Shown: positions 27,259-36,105, counted from the stretch's first letter. The stretch: 64,000 bases of DNA from Actinacidiphila oryziradicis (GCF_005047355.1 NZ_SUMC01000035.1:1-64000), one strand, 5' to 3'. The notes: generated by a model from the letters alone, not told the origin. A program made the numbers and translations.

Positions 27259-27277
27259 TCAGGTTCTGTACAGGTTC
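27259..27277. promoter_or_regulatory. Direct-repeat response-regulator box between two regulator genes
   Basis: TCAGGTTCTGTACAGGTTC shares 16 of 19 positions with the box at 23036-23054 and keeps the 11-bp periodicity of CAGGT. It lies 53 nt from each divergent start codon (27206 and 27330), where either regulator could control both systems. Confidence 0.6.
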
Positions 27278-27329
27278 CGGTGCGCTGTGAGCACCGTGTT
27301 TGTCGCGGCCGTCGCGCTAGCGTGGTGCC

Positions 27330-28025
27330 GTGGCACGCATCGTGGTGATCGAGGACGATCCCGCCATCGGCGGGAGGCTGGCGGAGACACTGCACGCCCT
27401 CGGCCACGACGCCGAGTGGTGCCGTGATGGCGCGACCGCCCTGGCCCGGGCTGCCCGGGAGCCCGTGGAGTTGATGCTGGTCGATCTCGGGCTGCCCGAC
27501 ATGGACGGTTTCGAGTTGTGCCGCAGGCTGCGGGAGCGGGCGCCCGACGCGGTTCTGGTCGTGCTGACCGCCCGTACGGATGAGATGGATGTCATACAGG
27601 CCTTGGAATCCGGCGCGGACGACTATCTGACCAAACCGTTCCGGCTCGCCGAACTCCAGGCCCGGCTGGCCGCGCATCTGCGCCGGGCCGCGCCGGGCAA
27701 GGACGGTGCGGCGGCACGGATTCGTGTCGGGTCGCTGCTGGTGGACCGGGCCTCGCGTCGCTGTTTCACCCCTACAGGTGAGGTTGAGCTGCGGCCGAGG
27801 GAGTTCGACCTGCTAGCCCGGCTGGCCGCGTCGCCCGGGGAGGCGATCAGCCGGGAGGAGCTGATGAGCCAGGTCTGGGACGAGAACTGGTTCGGCCCGA
27901 CCAAGACCCTCGACGTGCATGTCGCGGCGCTCCGCCGCAAGCTCGGCGACCGGCTCCCGATCACCACCCTGCGGCACTTCGGCTACCGCCTGGAACCGCC
28001 GAACCAGGGCACGGGCGGCGGCTGA
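27330..28025 (+). CDS. OmpR-family response regulator, second two-component system
   Basis: A 231-residue regulator. The receiver has IVVIEDDPAIGGRLAE, LMLVDLGLPDMDG with the phospho-acceptor Asp, LTART and LTKPF. The winged helix has LRPREFDLLARLA and KTLDVHVAALRRKLGD. GTG 27330 has no clear ribosome site; TAGCGT at about 27318-27323 lies 6 nt upstream and could be a -10 for a leaderless message. Its kinase starts 2 nt after its stop. Confidence 0.88.
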   Translation: MARIVVIEDDPAIGGRLAETLHALGHDAEWCRDGATALARAAREPVELMLVDLGLPDMDGFELCRRLRERAPDAVLVVLTARTDEMDVIQALESGADDYLTKPFRLAELQARLAAHLRRAAPGKDGAAARIRVGSLLVDRASRRCFTPTGEVELRPREFDLLARLAASPGEAISREELMSQVWDENWFGPTKTLDVHVAALRRKLGDRLPITTLRHFGYRLEPPNQGTGGG

Positions 28026-28026
28026 C

Positions 28027-29313
28027 ATGCGCCGCCGCATCCTGCGGGCGACCGTCGCGGCCGTGGTGTGCGCGGTGCTGCTGTTCGCCGTGCCCCTGGG
28101 CGTCGCGGCGCTGCGGCTGTACCGCCAGGACGAGGTGCGTGAGCTTCAGCAGACCGCCGACCAGGTCGCGGTGAGCGTGCCCAGGCAGCTGCGCGGTTCC
28201 GGCGATCCGATGGAACTGCCCCGCACCGAGGGCGGCACCCGAATCGCCGTGTACGACACCGGCGCGCGCCTTGTCACCGGCTCCGGTCCCGCAACCGGGG
28301 ACGGGCCGGTGCGCGGGGCGATGGCCGGCCGGGCCTCTTCGGCGACCCTCGGCGGCAGGCTGGTGGTCGCGGTTCCGGTGGGCTCCGGGGAGCAGATCCG
28401 GGCGGTGGTACGGGTGAGTTCCTCCGCCGCCCAGCCGGTGCACCGGGCCGTGCTCACCTGGGCCGCCATGGGCGGGCTGGCGGCGCTCGCGGTCGGCGTG
28501 GGCGTGCTCGTCGCCGTACGGTCCAGCCGGCGACTGGCCCACCCGCTCGAGGCCCTGGCGGCGACCGCCGGACGCCTGGAGACCGGCGACCTCGCCGCCC
28601 GCGCCGCCCCCTCCGGCCTCCCCGAGGCCGACGAGGTCGGCGGCGCGCTCAACCGCGCCGCCGAACGCATCGACCGGCTGGTCCAGCGCGAACGCTCCTT
28701 CAGCGCGGACGCCTCCCATCAACTGCGGACCGCTCTCACCGGGACCCGCCTGGAGCTGGAGAGCGCGCTGGCGGCGCGCGACCGCGCCGATCCCTACGGA
28801 GCGATGGGCTCCGCCCTGGAGTCCCTGAACCGTATGGAGGCCACTCTCACCGACCTGCTCGCCTTGGCCCGGGATGTTCCGGAGCGCGCGCCTCTTGATG
28901 TCGGGGCTCTGCTTGCGGAGGTTGAGAGTCGCTGGCACGGGGAGCTTGCCGCTGCCGGGCGGCCCTTGCGTATCGTCACGGACAACGAGCTGCCCGGGGC
29001 GGTCGGCTCGCAGCGGGCGGGGCGGCAGGTGCTTGATGTTCTGGTCGGGAACGCTGCGGCGCATGGGCGTGGGGCTGTGACGGTGCGGGCCCGGGAGACT
29101 GCCGGTGTTCTTGCCATCGACGTCGAGGACGAGGGGTTTGGGGTTCCCGATGACCTTGACCCCTTCGGGCGTCGGCAAGGCAATGGGGATGGTCACGGCA
29201 TTGGTCTTGCGCTGGCCCGCTCGCTTGTCGACACGGAAGGGGGCCGCCTCTTCCTTTCCCGGCCCGGGCCGGGCCCCCGCTTCACCTGGCTCGTCGCCGC
29301 GCCGGGCGGCTAG
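28027..29313 (+). CDS. Sensor histidine kinase, second two-component system
   Basis: A 428-residue kinase with helix 1 near 8-30, a short sensor loop of about 100 residues, and helix 2 near 139-160. HAMP follows, then the His box SADASHQLRTALTGTRLELE, in which Gln-Leu-Arg-Thr replaces Glu-Leu-Arg-Thr. VLVGNAAAHG is the N-box, DEGFGVPDDL is G1 and GHGIGLALARSLVDTEGG is G2. ATG 28027 follows the regulator's stop by 1 nt, so they form one operon. The small sensor loop suggests detection of a membrane or near-membrane signal. Both systems lie between the COG4705-DedA pair and an ABC export operon that they may control. Confidence 0.85.
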   Translation: MRRRILRATVAAVVCAVLLFAVPLGVAALRLYRQDEVRELQQTADQVAVSVPRQLRGSGDPMELPRTEGGTRIAVYDTGARLVTGSGPATGDGPVRGAMAGRASSATLGGRLVVAVPVGSGEQIRAVVRVSSSAAQPVHRAVLTWAAMGGLAALAVGVGVLVAVRSSRRLAHPLEALAATAGRLETGDLAARAAPSGLPEADEVGGALNRAAERIDRLVQRERSFSADASHQLRTALTGTRLELESALAARDRADPYGAMGSALESLNRMEATLTDLLALARDVPERAPLDVGALLAEVESRWHGELAAAGRPLRIVTDNELPGAVGSQRAGRQVLDVLVGNAAAHGRGAVTVRARETAGVLAIDVEDEGFGVPDDLDPFGRRQGNGDGHGIGLALARSLVDTEGGRLFLSRPGPGPRFTWLVAAPGG

Positions 29314-29332
29314 GCGCCTGCGGCGCTTTCCC

Positions 29333-29470
29333 CCTCCCCGCCCCTTCCTGGCTGCGTCCGATTTGCGGCTGGCGCCGCGTGGGGGGCTCCGCCCCAGACC
29401 GCCCCCTACGCCCTGGCGGGCGTGGTGGGACCCCCAGTCCTCAGACGCCGGACGGGCTGGGGTGTTGCCC
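29333..29470. repeat. Dispersed intergenic repeat, copy 1
   Basis: This segment contains GCGGCTGGCGCCGCG, GCCCCAGACC and GACGCCGGACGGGCTGGGG. It is the reverse complement of 36106-36245 with a modest number of differences. It belongs to the GCCCGTCCGGCGT-type repeat that I recognise as common between Streptomyces genes. It is non-coding. Confidence 0.75.
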
Positions 29471-29531
29471 AGGTTCGGGAAGGGGAGGGTGAGGGTTGGG
29501 GGAGAAGGCCCGCCGCAGGCGGTCCCCGGGC

Positions 29532-29806
29532 CTAGGGCCTGTCCGGCCGATCTCCGCGGCGTCGCGTGCCCTGGCACTGGGGGCACCTCCCAGCGGTAGC
29601 TGGGGGAGCTCGCGGCGTTGTCGTTCCCCCAGACTCCGTCCGGGAGGTGCCCCCACCAAGCTCTCGGCTCCGCTCGAGCAGGGGGGACCCCCATCGCGTC
29701 GCCTCCTCCCGCAGCTACCGCTGGGAGGTGCCCCCACCTCCGCCTTGCGATCACAGGCGCCAGACCCCGCTCCTTCTCCCACGGAGATCGGCCGGACAGG
29801 CCCTAG
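29532..29806. mobile_element. MITE-like element with 21-bp inverted ends and CTAG target duplication
   Basis: A 267-bp core (29536-29802) has perfect inverted ends beginning GGCCTGTCCGGCCGATCTCC, and CTAG lies directly outside both ends (29532-29535 and 29803-29806). No transposase frame is present; the inside is several copies of a GGGAGGTGCCCCCA/TGGGGGCACCTCCC hairpin unit. CTAG target sites are known for IS427-type IS5 elements, so mobilisation by such a transposase is inferred. The right-hand CTAG supplies the TAG stop of the permease gene. Confidence 0.75.
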
Positions 29807-32445
29807 AGCTCGCGGAGTTCGGTGAGCGGGGGCTGCCTGGCGTGCCGGGCGGCGGCGTACGCGGCGGCCGCGAGGGCCAGGGCGACGGCGACCACGAGGG
29901 CGGTGAGGTAGGACCAGGGCACGGCGAGCCGGTCCGGGGGCGGGTCGAAGACGCCGGTGAGGACCTTGACCAGCATTTGGGACAGGGCCCAACCCAGTGC
30001 CGCGCCGCATGCCCCGCCCGCGACGGCCACCAGCGCAGCCTCGCTCCAGACGAAGCCGGAGAGTTGGCGGCCCCGGGCGCCCAGGACGGACGCGAGGGCG
30101 AGGGTGCGGCGGCGCTCGGCGAGGCCGAGGGCGAGGACGAGGCCGCCGGCGGCGGCGCCGAGGACGAGGGCGAAGCCGAGCTCGACGCGGGTGAGGCCGC
30201 TGAGGTCGACGGCGGTGAGGCTGGTGCCGACGACGGTGCGGGCGGAGTTGAGGTCGGTGACGTGGGCGGTGGGGCCGAGGGTGGAGCGTACGTGCGCGGC
30301 GACGGCGTTCTGGCCAGTGCCGCCGGTGTCGACGAGGAGGGTGCCGACCGCGTTGTTGCCGGTCATCCGGGCGACGTACGCGGAGTTGGCGATGAGGAAG
30401 CTGTCCTTGGGTGCGGTGGGAAACTCCTTAACCACACCCGTGAAGTAAAAGGTGACGGGCCGCAGTTGGTGGGTGCGGGCGTCCTGGAGGCGCAGCCGCA
30501 CCTGGTCGCCGGGGTGGAGCTGGAAGTCCTTCGCGGTCTCGGCGCTGACCAACAGGCCGTCCTGTTGCTGCCCCAGACGGTCCATGAGCTGCTGGGCGGT
30601 GCCGCCGGAGAAGTAGGCGTCCTGGAGACGCCCGGCTCCGACGACGGTGGAGGGCCGGACCCCGTAGAGGTCCTGGAGGTCGGCGCCGACGTACGCGAAG
30701 CGGTGCTGCAGCGGCTCGACGTGTCGTACGCCGGGCAGCGCGGCGACCCGGGCCGTGTCGGCGGGGCCGGTGGTGGAGGCGGCGGCCTCGGTGACGGTGA
30801 CGTCGGCGCCATTGGTGAGCACCGCGTCGACGCAGGCCTGCTGGCGGTACGTGGAGTTGAAGACGGACGTCGAGGTGGCGAACGCGGCGGCGAGCGCCAA
30901 CAGCACCACGGCCCGGACGACGGTGCCGCGCTGCCGGGACAGGCTCGCGGCGACGGTGCCGGACAGCGGTCCCGCCGCCGGGCGCAGCAGCCGGGTCAGG
31001 GCGGGCCGTCCGCGCCGTAGGAGGAGGTCCATCAGCAGCCAGGCCAGCAGGGCGCCGCTCGCCCACAGCAGGGCGGGGCCGGCGAACGCCCAGTAGTCGA
31101 CCGAGAGGGCCGGTGTCCCTTCGGGGGCGAGGACGAGTGCGTAGTTGGTGCGGCTGGTGACGCTGAAGATCGCGAGGGAACCGGCAAGTAGTGCCGCCGC
31201 CAGCGCCCAGCCCGCCGAGCGCGGAACATGGCGGCGCTCCAGTGTGGACCGCCCGGAGACGATCGTCGCGCCGCGCAGGTCGCGGTGCGCGGGCAGCAGT
31301 ACGGTCGCGCCGGCGATGACGGCGCCCACCACGAGCGCGGTCAGCGCCCAGCTGAGCGCGAACCCGGACGAGGTGAAGGCGGTGCGCCCCACCACCGCCG
31401 CGATCGCCAGGCCGACGGCGCCGCCGAGTACGGCTACCACGGTGGCCTCGACGGCGGCCAGCCCGAGGAGTCGGCCCGCTGTCGCGCCGCGGGTGCGCAG
31501 CAGGGACTGTTCCTTGCGCCGCCGTCCTGCGCCTGCCGAGGCGACGGCCGCTGTCAGGGCGCCCGCGAGCAGTGCTCCGGGCACGCCGAGGAAGAGGAAG
31601 AGGAGCTGGGCGTAGAGGGCGTCGGACCGGGCGGCGTCCAGCACCGCCCCCAGGTTGTCGCCGACCAGCCCGGCCCCGGTCAGCCGCACTTCGGTGTTGT
31701 GCGCGGCGCCGGTCTCGGAGCCGTACGCGGCCGCCGGGTCGTGCGGCAGGGTGTGGCTGCGCAGGACGTGCACCTGCTGGTGCACCAGGTCCGGGCGGAT
31801 CTTGGCGAGCGGGTCGAACACCGAGTGCCAGCGGTCCTGCGGCAGCAGTACGACATTGTCCGGCGGCGCGGACGGCTGTGACTGCGCCGGTGCGCCCACC
31901 TTCTGGAACAGCGAGTCGGCGTGCGGCAGGTCCACGACGCCGTCGATCCGCACCGGTACGGCGGGCAGTCCCGCCCGGGCGATGCTGACGGTGTCGCCGG
32001 GTGCGGCGTGCAGGTTGGCGGCGGTTTGCTGGTCGAGGAGTACGCCGTTGCCGCTTCCCGCCAGCACCCGTATCGACCCTGGGAAGGCGGATGCGTAGCC
32101 GGCCGGGATCCCCAGCACCTGACCGGGCCCGGTGGCCTGCGAGGTGCCGCCGGTCGTGGCGTTGAGGCCGCTGGTGTCGCCGTATCCGACGGGCAGCGCC
32201 GTCCGGGTGCCGGGGGTGTTCCGTACGGTGGTGAGTACCGACTGCGGGTCGGCGCCGGTCGCGACCTGCACCTGCCAGTCGACGTTGACCTCGCGCACGG
32301 CCTGGGCGGTCATCGTTGCCCGGGTCGAGGAGAGGAAGCTGCCGAGGGTGGCCAGCAAGGCCACGGCCGTGGCCACGCCCAGCGCGGCGCCGAACAGTCT
32401 GCCGCCGCGCCTTCGCAGCAGTCCGGCGAGCCAGATCCGGATCAT
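29803..32445 (-). CDS. FtsX/MacB-like ABC transporter permease
   Basis: An 880-residue permease with a membrane helix near 14-36, a large extracytoplasmic domain (about 40-300), and two blocks of FtsX-type helices. One block is near residues 310-440 (SDALYAQLLFLFLGVPGALL and following) and one is at the C terminus (ELGFALVLGAAAGGLVLALG and following). A second extracytoplasmic domain lies between them. ATG 32445 has GGAGG 6 nt upstream and overlaps the ATPase stop as ATGA. FtsX-like permeases do not transport by a classical pore. They transmit ATPase action to peptide export, lipoprotein release or cell-wall hydrolases. The stop codon lies in the target duplication of the adjacent mobile element. 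Confidence 0.85.
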   Translation of the reverse strand: MIRIWLAGLLRRRGGRLFGAALGVATAVALLATLGSFLSSTRATMTAQAVREVNVDWQVQVATGADPQSVLTTVRNTPGTRTALPVGYGDTSGLNATTGGTSQATGPGQVLGIPAGYASAFPGSIRVLAGSGNGVLLDQQTAANLHAAPGDTVSIARAGLPAVPVRIDGVVDLPHADSLFQKVGAPAQSQPSAPPDNVVLLPQDRWHSVFDPLAKIRPDLVHQQVHVLRSHTLPHDPAAAYGSETGAAHNTEVRLTGAGLVGDNLGAVLDAARSDALYAQLLFLFLGVPGALLAGALTAAVASAGAGRRRKEQSLLRTRGATAGRLLGLAAVEATVVAVLGGAVGLAIAAVVGRTAFTSSGFALSWALTALVVGAVIAGATVLLPAHRDLRGATIVSGRSTLERRHVPRSAGWALAAALLAGSLAIFSVTSRTNYALVLAPEGTPALSVDYWAFAGPALLWASGALLAWLLMDLLLRRGRPALTRLLRPAAGPLSGTVAASLSRQRGTVVRAVVLLALAAAFATSTSVFNSTYRQQACVDAVLTNGADVTVTEAAASTTGPADTARVAALPGVRHVEPLQHRFAYVGADLQDLYGVRPSTVVGAGRLQDAYFSGGTAQQLMDRLGQQQDGLLVSAETAKDFQLHPGDQVRLRLQDARTHQLRPVTFYFTGVVKEFPTAPKDSFLIANSAYVARMTGNNAVGTLLVDTGGTGQNAVAAHVRSTLGPTAHVTDLNSARTVVGTSLTAVDLSGLTRVELGFALVLGAAAGGLVLALGLAERRRTLALASVLGARGRQLSGFVWSEAALVAVAGGACGAALGWALSQMLVKVLTGVFDPPPDRLAVPWSYLTALVVAVALALAAAAYAAARHARQPPLTELREL

Positions 32446-33191
32446 CGTGGGCCTCCAAGTGATTTGCGCTGATCGCCAACCGGTTCTGCTTCCGGTTCCG
32501 CTTCCGTCTTCTCGCCCGGCCGGACGAGGCGGCCGTCGGCCATGTGCCAGCGGGTGTCGAGCTCGTCGGCGACACGGGGATCGTGGGTACTGATGACGAC
32601 GCCCGCACCGAGTTCGGCGGCGGCGGCGAGCAGGACGGCCAGCACATGGCGGCCGGTCTCGCGGTCGAGCTGGCCGGTGGGTTCGTCGGCGAGGACCAGC
32701 CGGGGCCTGCGGGCCAGCACCCGGGCGACGGCGACCCGCTGGGCCTGGCCGGCGGACAGCTCGTCCGGCAGCTTCTCGGCCAGGCTGTCCAGGTGGAGGC
32801 TGTCGAGGGCGGCCCGGGCACGGGCGGTTGCCTCGGCCTCGGGTACGCCGTCGATGCGCAGCGGCAGGGCGACGTTCTCGACGGCGGTGAGCGGCGGCAG
32901 CAGGCTGGGGCCTTGGAAGACCATGCCGATGTGCCGGGCGAGCCCGTCGCCCGTCGTCGTCAGGCCAGGGTGGCTGACCCGGCCGGCGGTGGGGCGGTCG
33001 AGGCCCGCCATCAGGTGCAGCAGCGTGGACTTGCCGGAGCCGGAGGGCCCGACGACGGCGATCCTGGCCCCTGGGGGCACCGTGCAGGTGGCGCCGTGGA
33101 CGGCGACGACGGCGCCGCTTCCGCGGCCGTAGGTGCGGGCCGCGTCGTCGCAGCGTACGAGGGGTTCTTGGTCCTTGGCGAGCACGGCCAT
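32442..33191 (-). CDS. ABC transporter ATPase A (LolD/MacB type)
   Basis: A 249-residue ATPase. Walker A is VGPSGSGKST, the Q-loop is MVFQGPSLLPPLT, the signature reads ELSAGQAQRVAVAR (Leu-Ser-Ala-Gly-Gln in place of Leu-Ser-Gly-Gly-Gln), Walker B is LVLADEPT and the switch His is in ISTHDPRV. ATG 33191 is chosen for its GGAGG 8 nt upstream; a GTG at 33200 is too close to that site. The Ala in the signature is a visible departure from the consensus. It is translationally coupled on both sides. Confidence 0.85.
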   Translation of the reverse strand: MAVLAKDQEPLVRCDDAARTYGRGSGAVVAVHGATCTVPPGARIAVVGPSGSGKSTLLHLMAGLDRPTAGRVSHPGLTTTGDGLARHIGMVFQGPSLLPPLTAVENVALPLRIDGVPEAEATARARAALDSLHLDSLAEKLPDELSAGQAQRVAVARVLARRPRLVLADEPTGQLDRETGRHVLAVLLAAAAELGAGVVISTHDPRVADELDTRWHMADGRLVRPGEKTEAEPEAEPVGDQRKSLGGPR

Positions 33192-33874
33192 CACACCCAC
33201 CTCCCGTCGCGCATCCGCAGCACCCGGTCGGCGACGGCGGCCACAGCGCGGCTGTGGGTGACGACGACGACCGCCGTGCCGGCGGCGGCACGTTCGCGCA
33301 GCAGCGTGAGCAGCCGCCGTTCGGTTTCGCCGTCGACCTCGCCGGTCGGTTCGTCGGCGAGCAGGACGGCGGGTGTGTTGGCCAGGGCGACGGCGAGGCC
33401 GGCGCGGGCGGCCTCGCCGCCGGACAGTTGGTTCGGCAGGGCGCCCGCGCGCTCACCGATACCCACCCGGTCGAGGAGTTCCTTGGGCGGCACGGGCGCC
33501 GGTCCGGGCGCCAGCCGCTGTACGAGGGCGATGTTGTCCCGCACTGTCAGATGCTCCAGGAGGTTGTTGGACTGGAAGAGCACTCCGATGTGCCGGGCCC
33601 GGATGCTGCTGCGCTCCCGCTCACCGCGATGGCTGAGCCGTTCACCGGCGACATGCACCGTGCCGCCGTCCGGCTCGTCGAGCCCGGCGAGGCAGTTGAG
33701 CAGCGTGGTCTTGCCCGATCCGGAAGGGCCGGTCACGGCGACGATCTCGCCGGGGGCGGCGTCGAAGCTGACGCCCTGGAGCGCGAAGGTCTCCTCGTCG
33801 CCGGCCCGGAAGAACCGGTACAGGGAGTGGGCGCTGAGTGCGGTGGCCGTGGTCGTGGCCGTGGTCGCGGTCAT
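33191..33874 (-). CDS. ABC transporter ATPase B (LolD/MacB type)
   Basis: A 227-residue ATPase. Walker A is VTGPSGSGKTT, the signature reads NQLSGGEAARAGLAVAL, Walker B is VLLADEPTGEVD and the switch region is VVVVTHSRAVA. The Ala-Ala-Arg after Ser-Gly-Gly-Glu departs from the usual Gln-Gln-Arg. Its stop overlaps the start of ATPase A (TGATG), and its own start overlaps the lipoprotein stop (TGATG). Two different ATPases with one double-length permease suggest that they act as a heterodimer. Confidence 0.85.
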   Translation of the reverse strand: MTATTATTTATALSAHSLYRFFRAGDEETFALQGVSFDAAPGEIVAVTGPSGSGKTTLLNCLAGLDEPDGGTVHVAGERLSHRGERERSSIRARHIGVLFQSNNLLEHLTVRDNIALVQRLAPGPAPVPPKELLDRVGIGERAGALPNQLSGGEAARAGLAVALANTPAVLLADEPTGEVDGETERRLLTLLRERAAAGTAVVVVTHSRAVAAVADRVLRMRDGRWV

Positions 33875-34491
33875 CAGGACCACCGGAAGGAGTCGGTGAC
33901 GATCTTCCAGGGGTCGACGTTGTCCGCGTTGACGGCCCCGGAGAGGGTCAGCACGGTCTCCTTGCCGCTCTTGAAGAACGCGTACCGCTGTACGTCCAGC
34001 TGGACGCTCTTCCCGGTCACCTGGTCGGGCGCGGAGTCGGCGAGGTACTCGGCCATGACCGGGCTGCCGCCCTTGCGCTGGACGACGGTGACCTGGCGGA
34101 GAGCGAAGCCCGTGCTCTTGCCCTGGATCGCGGGGATGTCGGTGGAGCGTACGGACTGGGCGGTCGGAGCCTTGGCGGCGGCGAGGCTGTCGATCCGGAT
34201 GCTGTTGAACTTGTCTGCGAAGACCGTCGCCGAGCCCTGCGTCGTACGGGACCAGCCCTCGGGCACCTTCACGGTGAATCCGCCGGCGGACGGCGACCAC
34301 GGCACGTACGCCTGGGTATCGGGGATGTCGCCGGGTGGAGCCGACTCATGGGCTGGGGCCGGGGAGGAGGCCGAGGACGAGGGGGGCGCCGACGAGGTTC
34401 CGGATGACCCGGATGAGGAGGAGCAGGCCACAGCGGTTCCGGTCAGCAGTACCAGACCGGCCGCCGCTGCGGTAATGGGACGACGACGCAT
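33874..34491 (-). CDS. Surface lipoprotein heading the ABC operon
   Basis: A 205-residue putative lipoprotein. Its signal ends at Thr-Ala-Val-Ala-Cys23 and a Ser/Pro linker of about 30 residues follows. The folded part (about 60-205) has VPWSPSAGGFTVKVPEGWSR, LRQVTVVQRKGG and LTLSGAVNADNVDPWKIVTD, resembling the LpqN/PsbP-like fold of actinobacterial lipoproteins. ATG 34491 begins a typical MRRR signal. It is the first gene of four that overlap by 1 or 4 nt, so it is likely the substrate-facing or sensing partner of the transporter. Confidence 0.75.
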   Translation of the reverse strand: MRRRPITAAAAGLVLLTGTAVACSSSSGSSGTSSAPPSSSASSPAPAHESAPPGDIPDTQAYVPWSPSAGGFTVKVPEGWSRTTQGSATVFADKFNSIRIDSLAAAKAPTAQSVRSTDIPAIQGKSTGFALRQVTVVQRKGGSPVMAEYLADSAPDQVTGKSVQLDVQRYAFFKSGKETVLTLSGAVNADNVDPWKIVTDSFRWS

Positions 34492-34616
34492 GGTGCGACA
34501 CCTCCGCGCGAAAGTGGGACGGCAGGGCCACCGTCTTTGGGCCCGACGCTACGAGCCGGCCGGCCAGCGCCCGGGCCGCGTGCGGTTAGCGCACGGTTAA
34601 CGCCACGATTCGCTGA

Positions 34617-34653
34617 TTGTCACCAACCGATCACTCATGGTTAAGATCCATTG
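34617..34653 (+). promoter_or_regulatory. Likely promoter for a leaderless MFS transcript
   Basis: TTGTCA (34617-34622) and TAAGAT (34642-34647) are spaced by 19 nt, and the ATG at 34654 follows the -10 by 6 nt. There is no ribosome-binding sequence before that ATG. Transcription would therefore begin at or next to the start codon. Confidence 0.5.
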
Positions 34654-35925
34654 ATGATCAGCACATTGCGGGAGTTTCGGCGGGTGGGGCGAGCGGTTCA
34701 GGTGCTCGTGGTCAACCAGTTCTTCATGAAGGCCGGCTTCTACATGCTCATGCCGTATCTGGCGACGCATCTGACCTCCGGTCTGGGCACCGCCACCTGG
34801 GTGGCCGGACTGGTGCTGGGAGTGCGCAGCTTCAGCCAGCAGGGGCTGTACGTGCTCGGCGGCATGCTCACCGACCGCTACGGCGCGCGGCGGCTGGTGA
34901 TCGCGGGCTGTCTGCTGCGCACGGTCGGCTTCGGGATGCTCGGGTTCGTCGACTCCCTGCCGTCGCTGCTGGTGGCGGCTGGGCTGACCGGGCTGGCGGG
35001 GGCGCTCTTCAGCCCGGCGGTGCGCGGCTGCCTGAGCGAACACGCGGGCGAGCGGCGGCTGGAGGTCTTCGCCCTGTCGAATGTCTTCCGGCAGTCCGGC
35101 GTGGTCATCGGCCCGCTGGCGGGCGTCGCGCTCATCGCCCTGGACTTCCGGCTGGCGTGCGCGGTATCGGCCGGGCTCTTCCTGGCCCTGACGGTTCTAC
35201 AGGTCCGTACGCTGCCCCGCCGTCCGTACGAGGTCGAAGCGGCGGCCCAGCCGCTGCGCGGCTGTCTGCCCACGCTGCTGCGCAACCGCCGCTTCCTGTG
35301 CTTCTCGGCCGCGATGACCGGCTCGTACGTCCTGTCCTTCCAGGTCTACCTCGCCGTCCCGCTCCAGGTCCGCCGGGTGCTGGGGCCCGCGTACTCCGGC
35401 GCCGGGATGACCGCGCTGCTTGTGCTGTCCGCTGCCGTGGTGGTGATCGGCCAGGTCCGCGTCACCGCGTGGGCGCGGCGCCGCTGGACGCCTTCCCAGG
35501 CGCTGGTGCGCGGGCTGGTGATCATGGGGCTCGGCTTTTTGCCGCTCGCGCTCGCGGCGGCGTTCCCGTACGGCGATCTCGACCACGGGCTGCCCGAGTC
35601 ACTCGGCGAGCCCTTTGATCTGGCCCCGACGCTGACTGCCGTGCTGCTGCTGGCGGTAGGCGGCATCGTCATCTATCCGTTCGAGCTGGAGATGATCACT
35701 CTGCTGTCGGACGGCACATATTTCGCCAGCTATTACGGGTTCTACAACACGATCTCCGGCATTGGCATGGCTGTTGGGGACTTCGCGACCGGCGCTGCGT
35801 GGGACGCCGGGAAGCGTGCCGGGGGGCCTGGGCTGCTGTGGTTCGCGCTGGTTGTGCTTGGCGCGGTGAGCGCGTGCGCGGTCGCCGCAGTGGCTCGCGT
35901 CCGCCCGGCTGCGCCCGCCGCGTAG
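34654..35925 (+). CDS. 12-helix MFS transporter
   Basis: A 423-residue transporter. NQFFMKAGFYMLMPYLATHL forms the first helix and GGMLTDRYGARRLVIAG is the loop 2-3 motif (Gly-x-x-x-Asp-Arg-Tyr-Gly-Ala-Arg-Arg). A further hydrophobic half follows a loop near 185-205. It resembles the MdtH/YfkF-like drug or amino-acid efflux branch of MFS, but the substrate cannot be named. The ORF could also start at TTG 34651. It is divergent from the ABC operon, sharing the 34491-34653 promoter region. Several dispersed repeats follow its stop codon. Confidence 0.8.
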   Translation: MISTLREFRRVGRAVQVLVVNQFFMKAGFYMLMPYLATHLTSGLGTATWVAGLVLGVRSFSQQGLYVLGGMLTDRYGARRLVIAGCLLRTVGFGMLGFVDSLPSLLVAAGLTGLAGALFSPAVRGCLSEHAGERRLEVFALSNVFRQSGVVIGPLAGVALIALDFRLACAVSAGLFLALTVLQVRTLPRRPYEVEAAAQPLRGCLPTLLRNRRFLCFSAAMTGSYVLSFQVYLAVPLQVRRVLGPAYSGAGMTALLVLSAAVVVIGQVRVTAWARRRWTPSQALVRGLVIMGLGFLPLALAAAFPYGDLDHGLPESLGEPFDLAPTLTAVLLLAVGGIVIYPFELEMITLLSDGTYFASYYGFYNTISGIGMAVGDFATGAAWDAGKRAGGPGLLWFALVVLGAVSACAVAAVARVRPAAPAA

Positions 35926-36105
35926 CCGCTGCCGCGGGCACGGTTGCCTCGTGCGGGCCGGTGGTCGGCGTTGTGCCCACCCTCCCCCGGCTACCTACCC
36001 CAGCTTTCGGCCGGGAGGTGCCCCCATCTCGCTTCGCTCGGCCCTGCGGCACGCCTGCCCACAACGTCAGCACAATCCAGCCCGTCGGGCGGGGGCGGAG
36101 CCCTG

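Noticed and set aside
32446..33456. Longer permease frame starting at 33456
   Set aside because: It runs through the two ATPase genes in another frame; ATG 32445 with GGAGG and the ATGA overlap is clearly the start.
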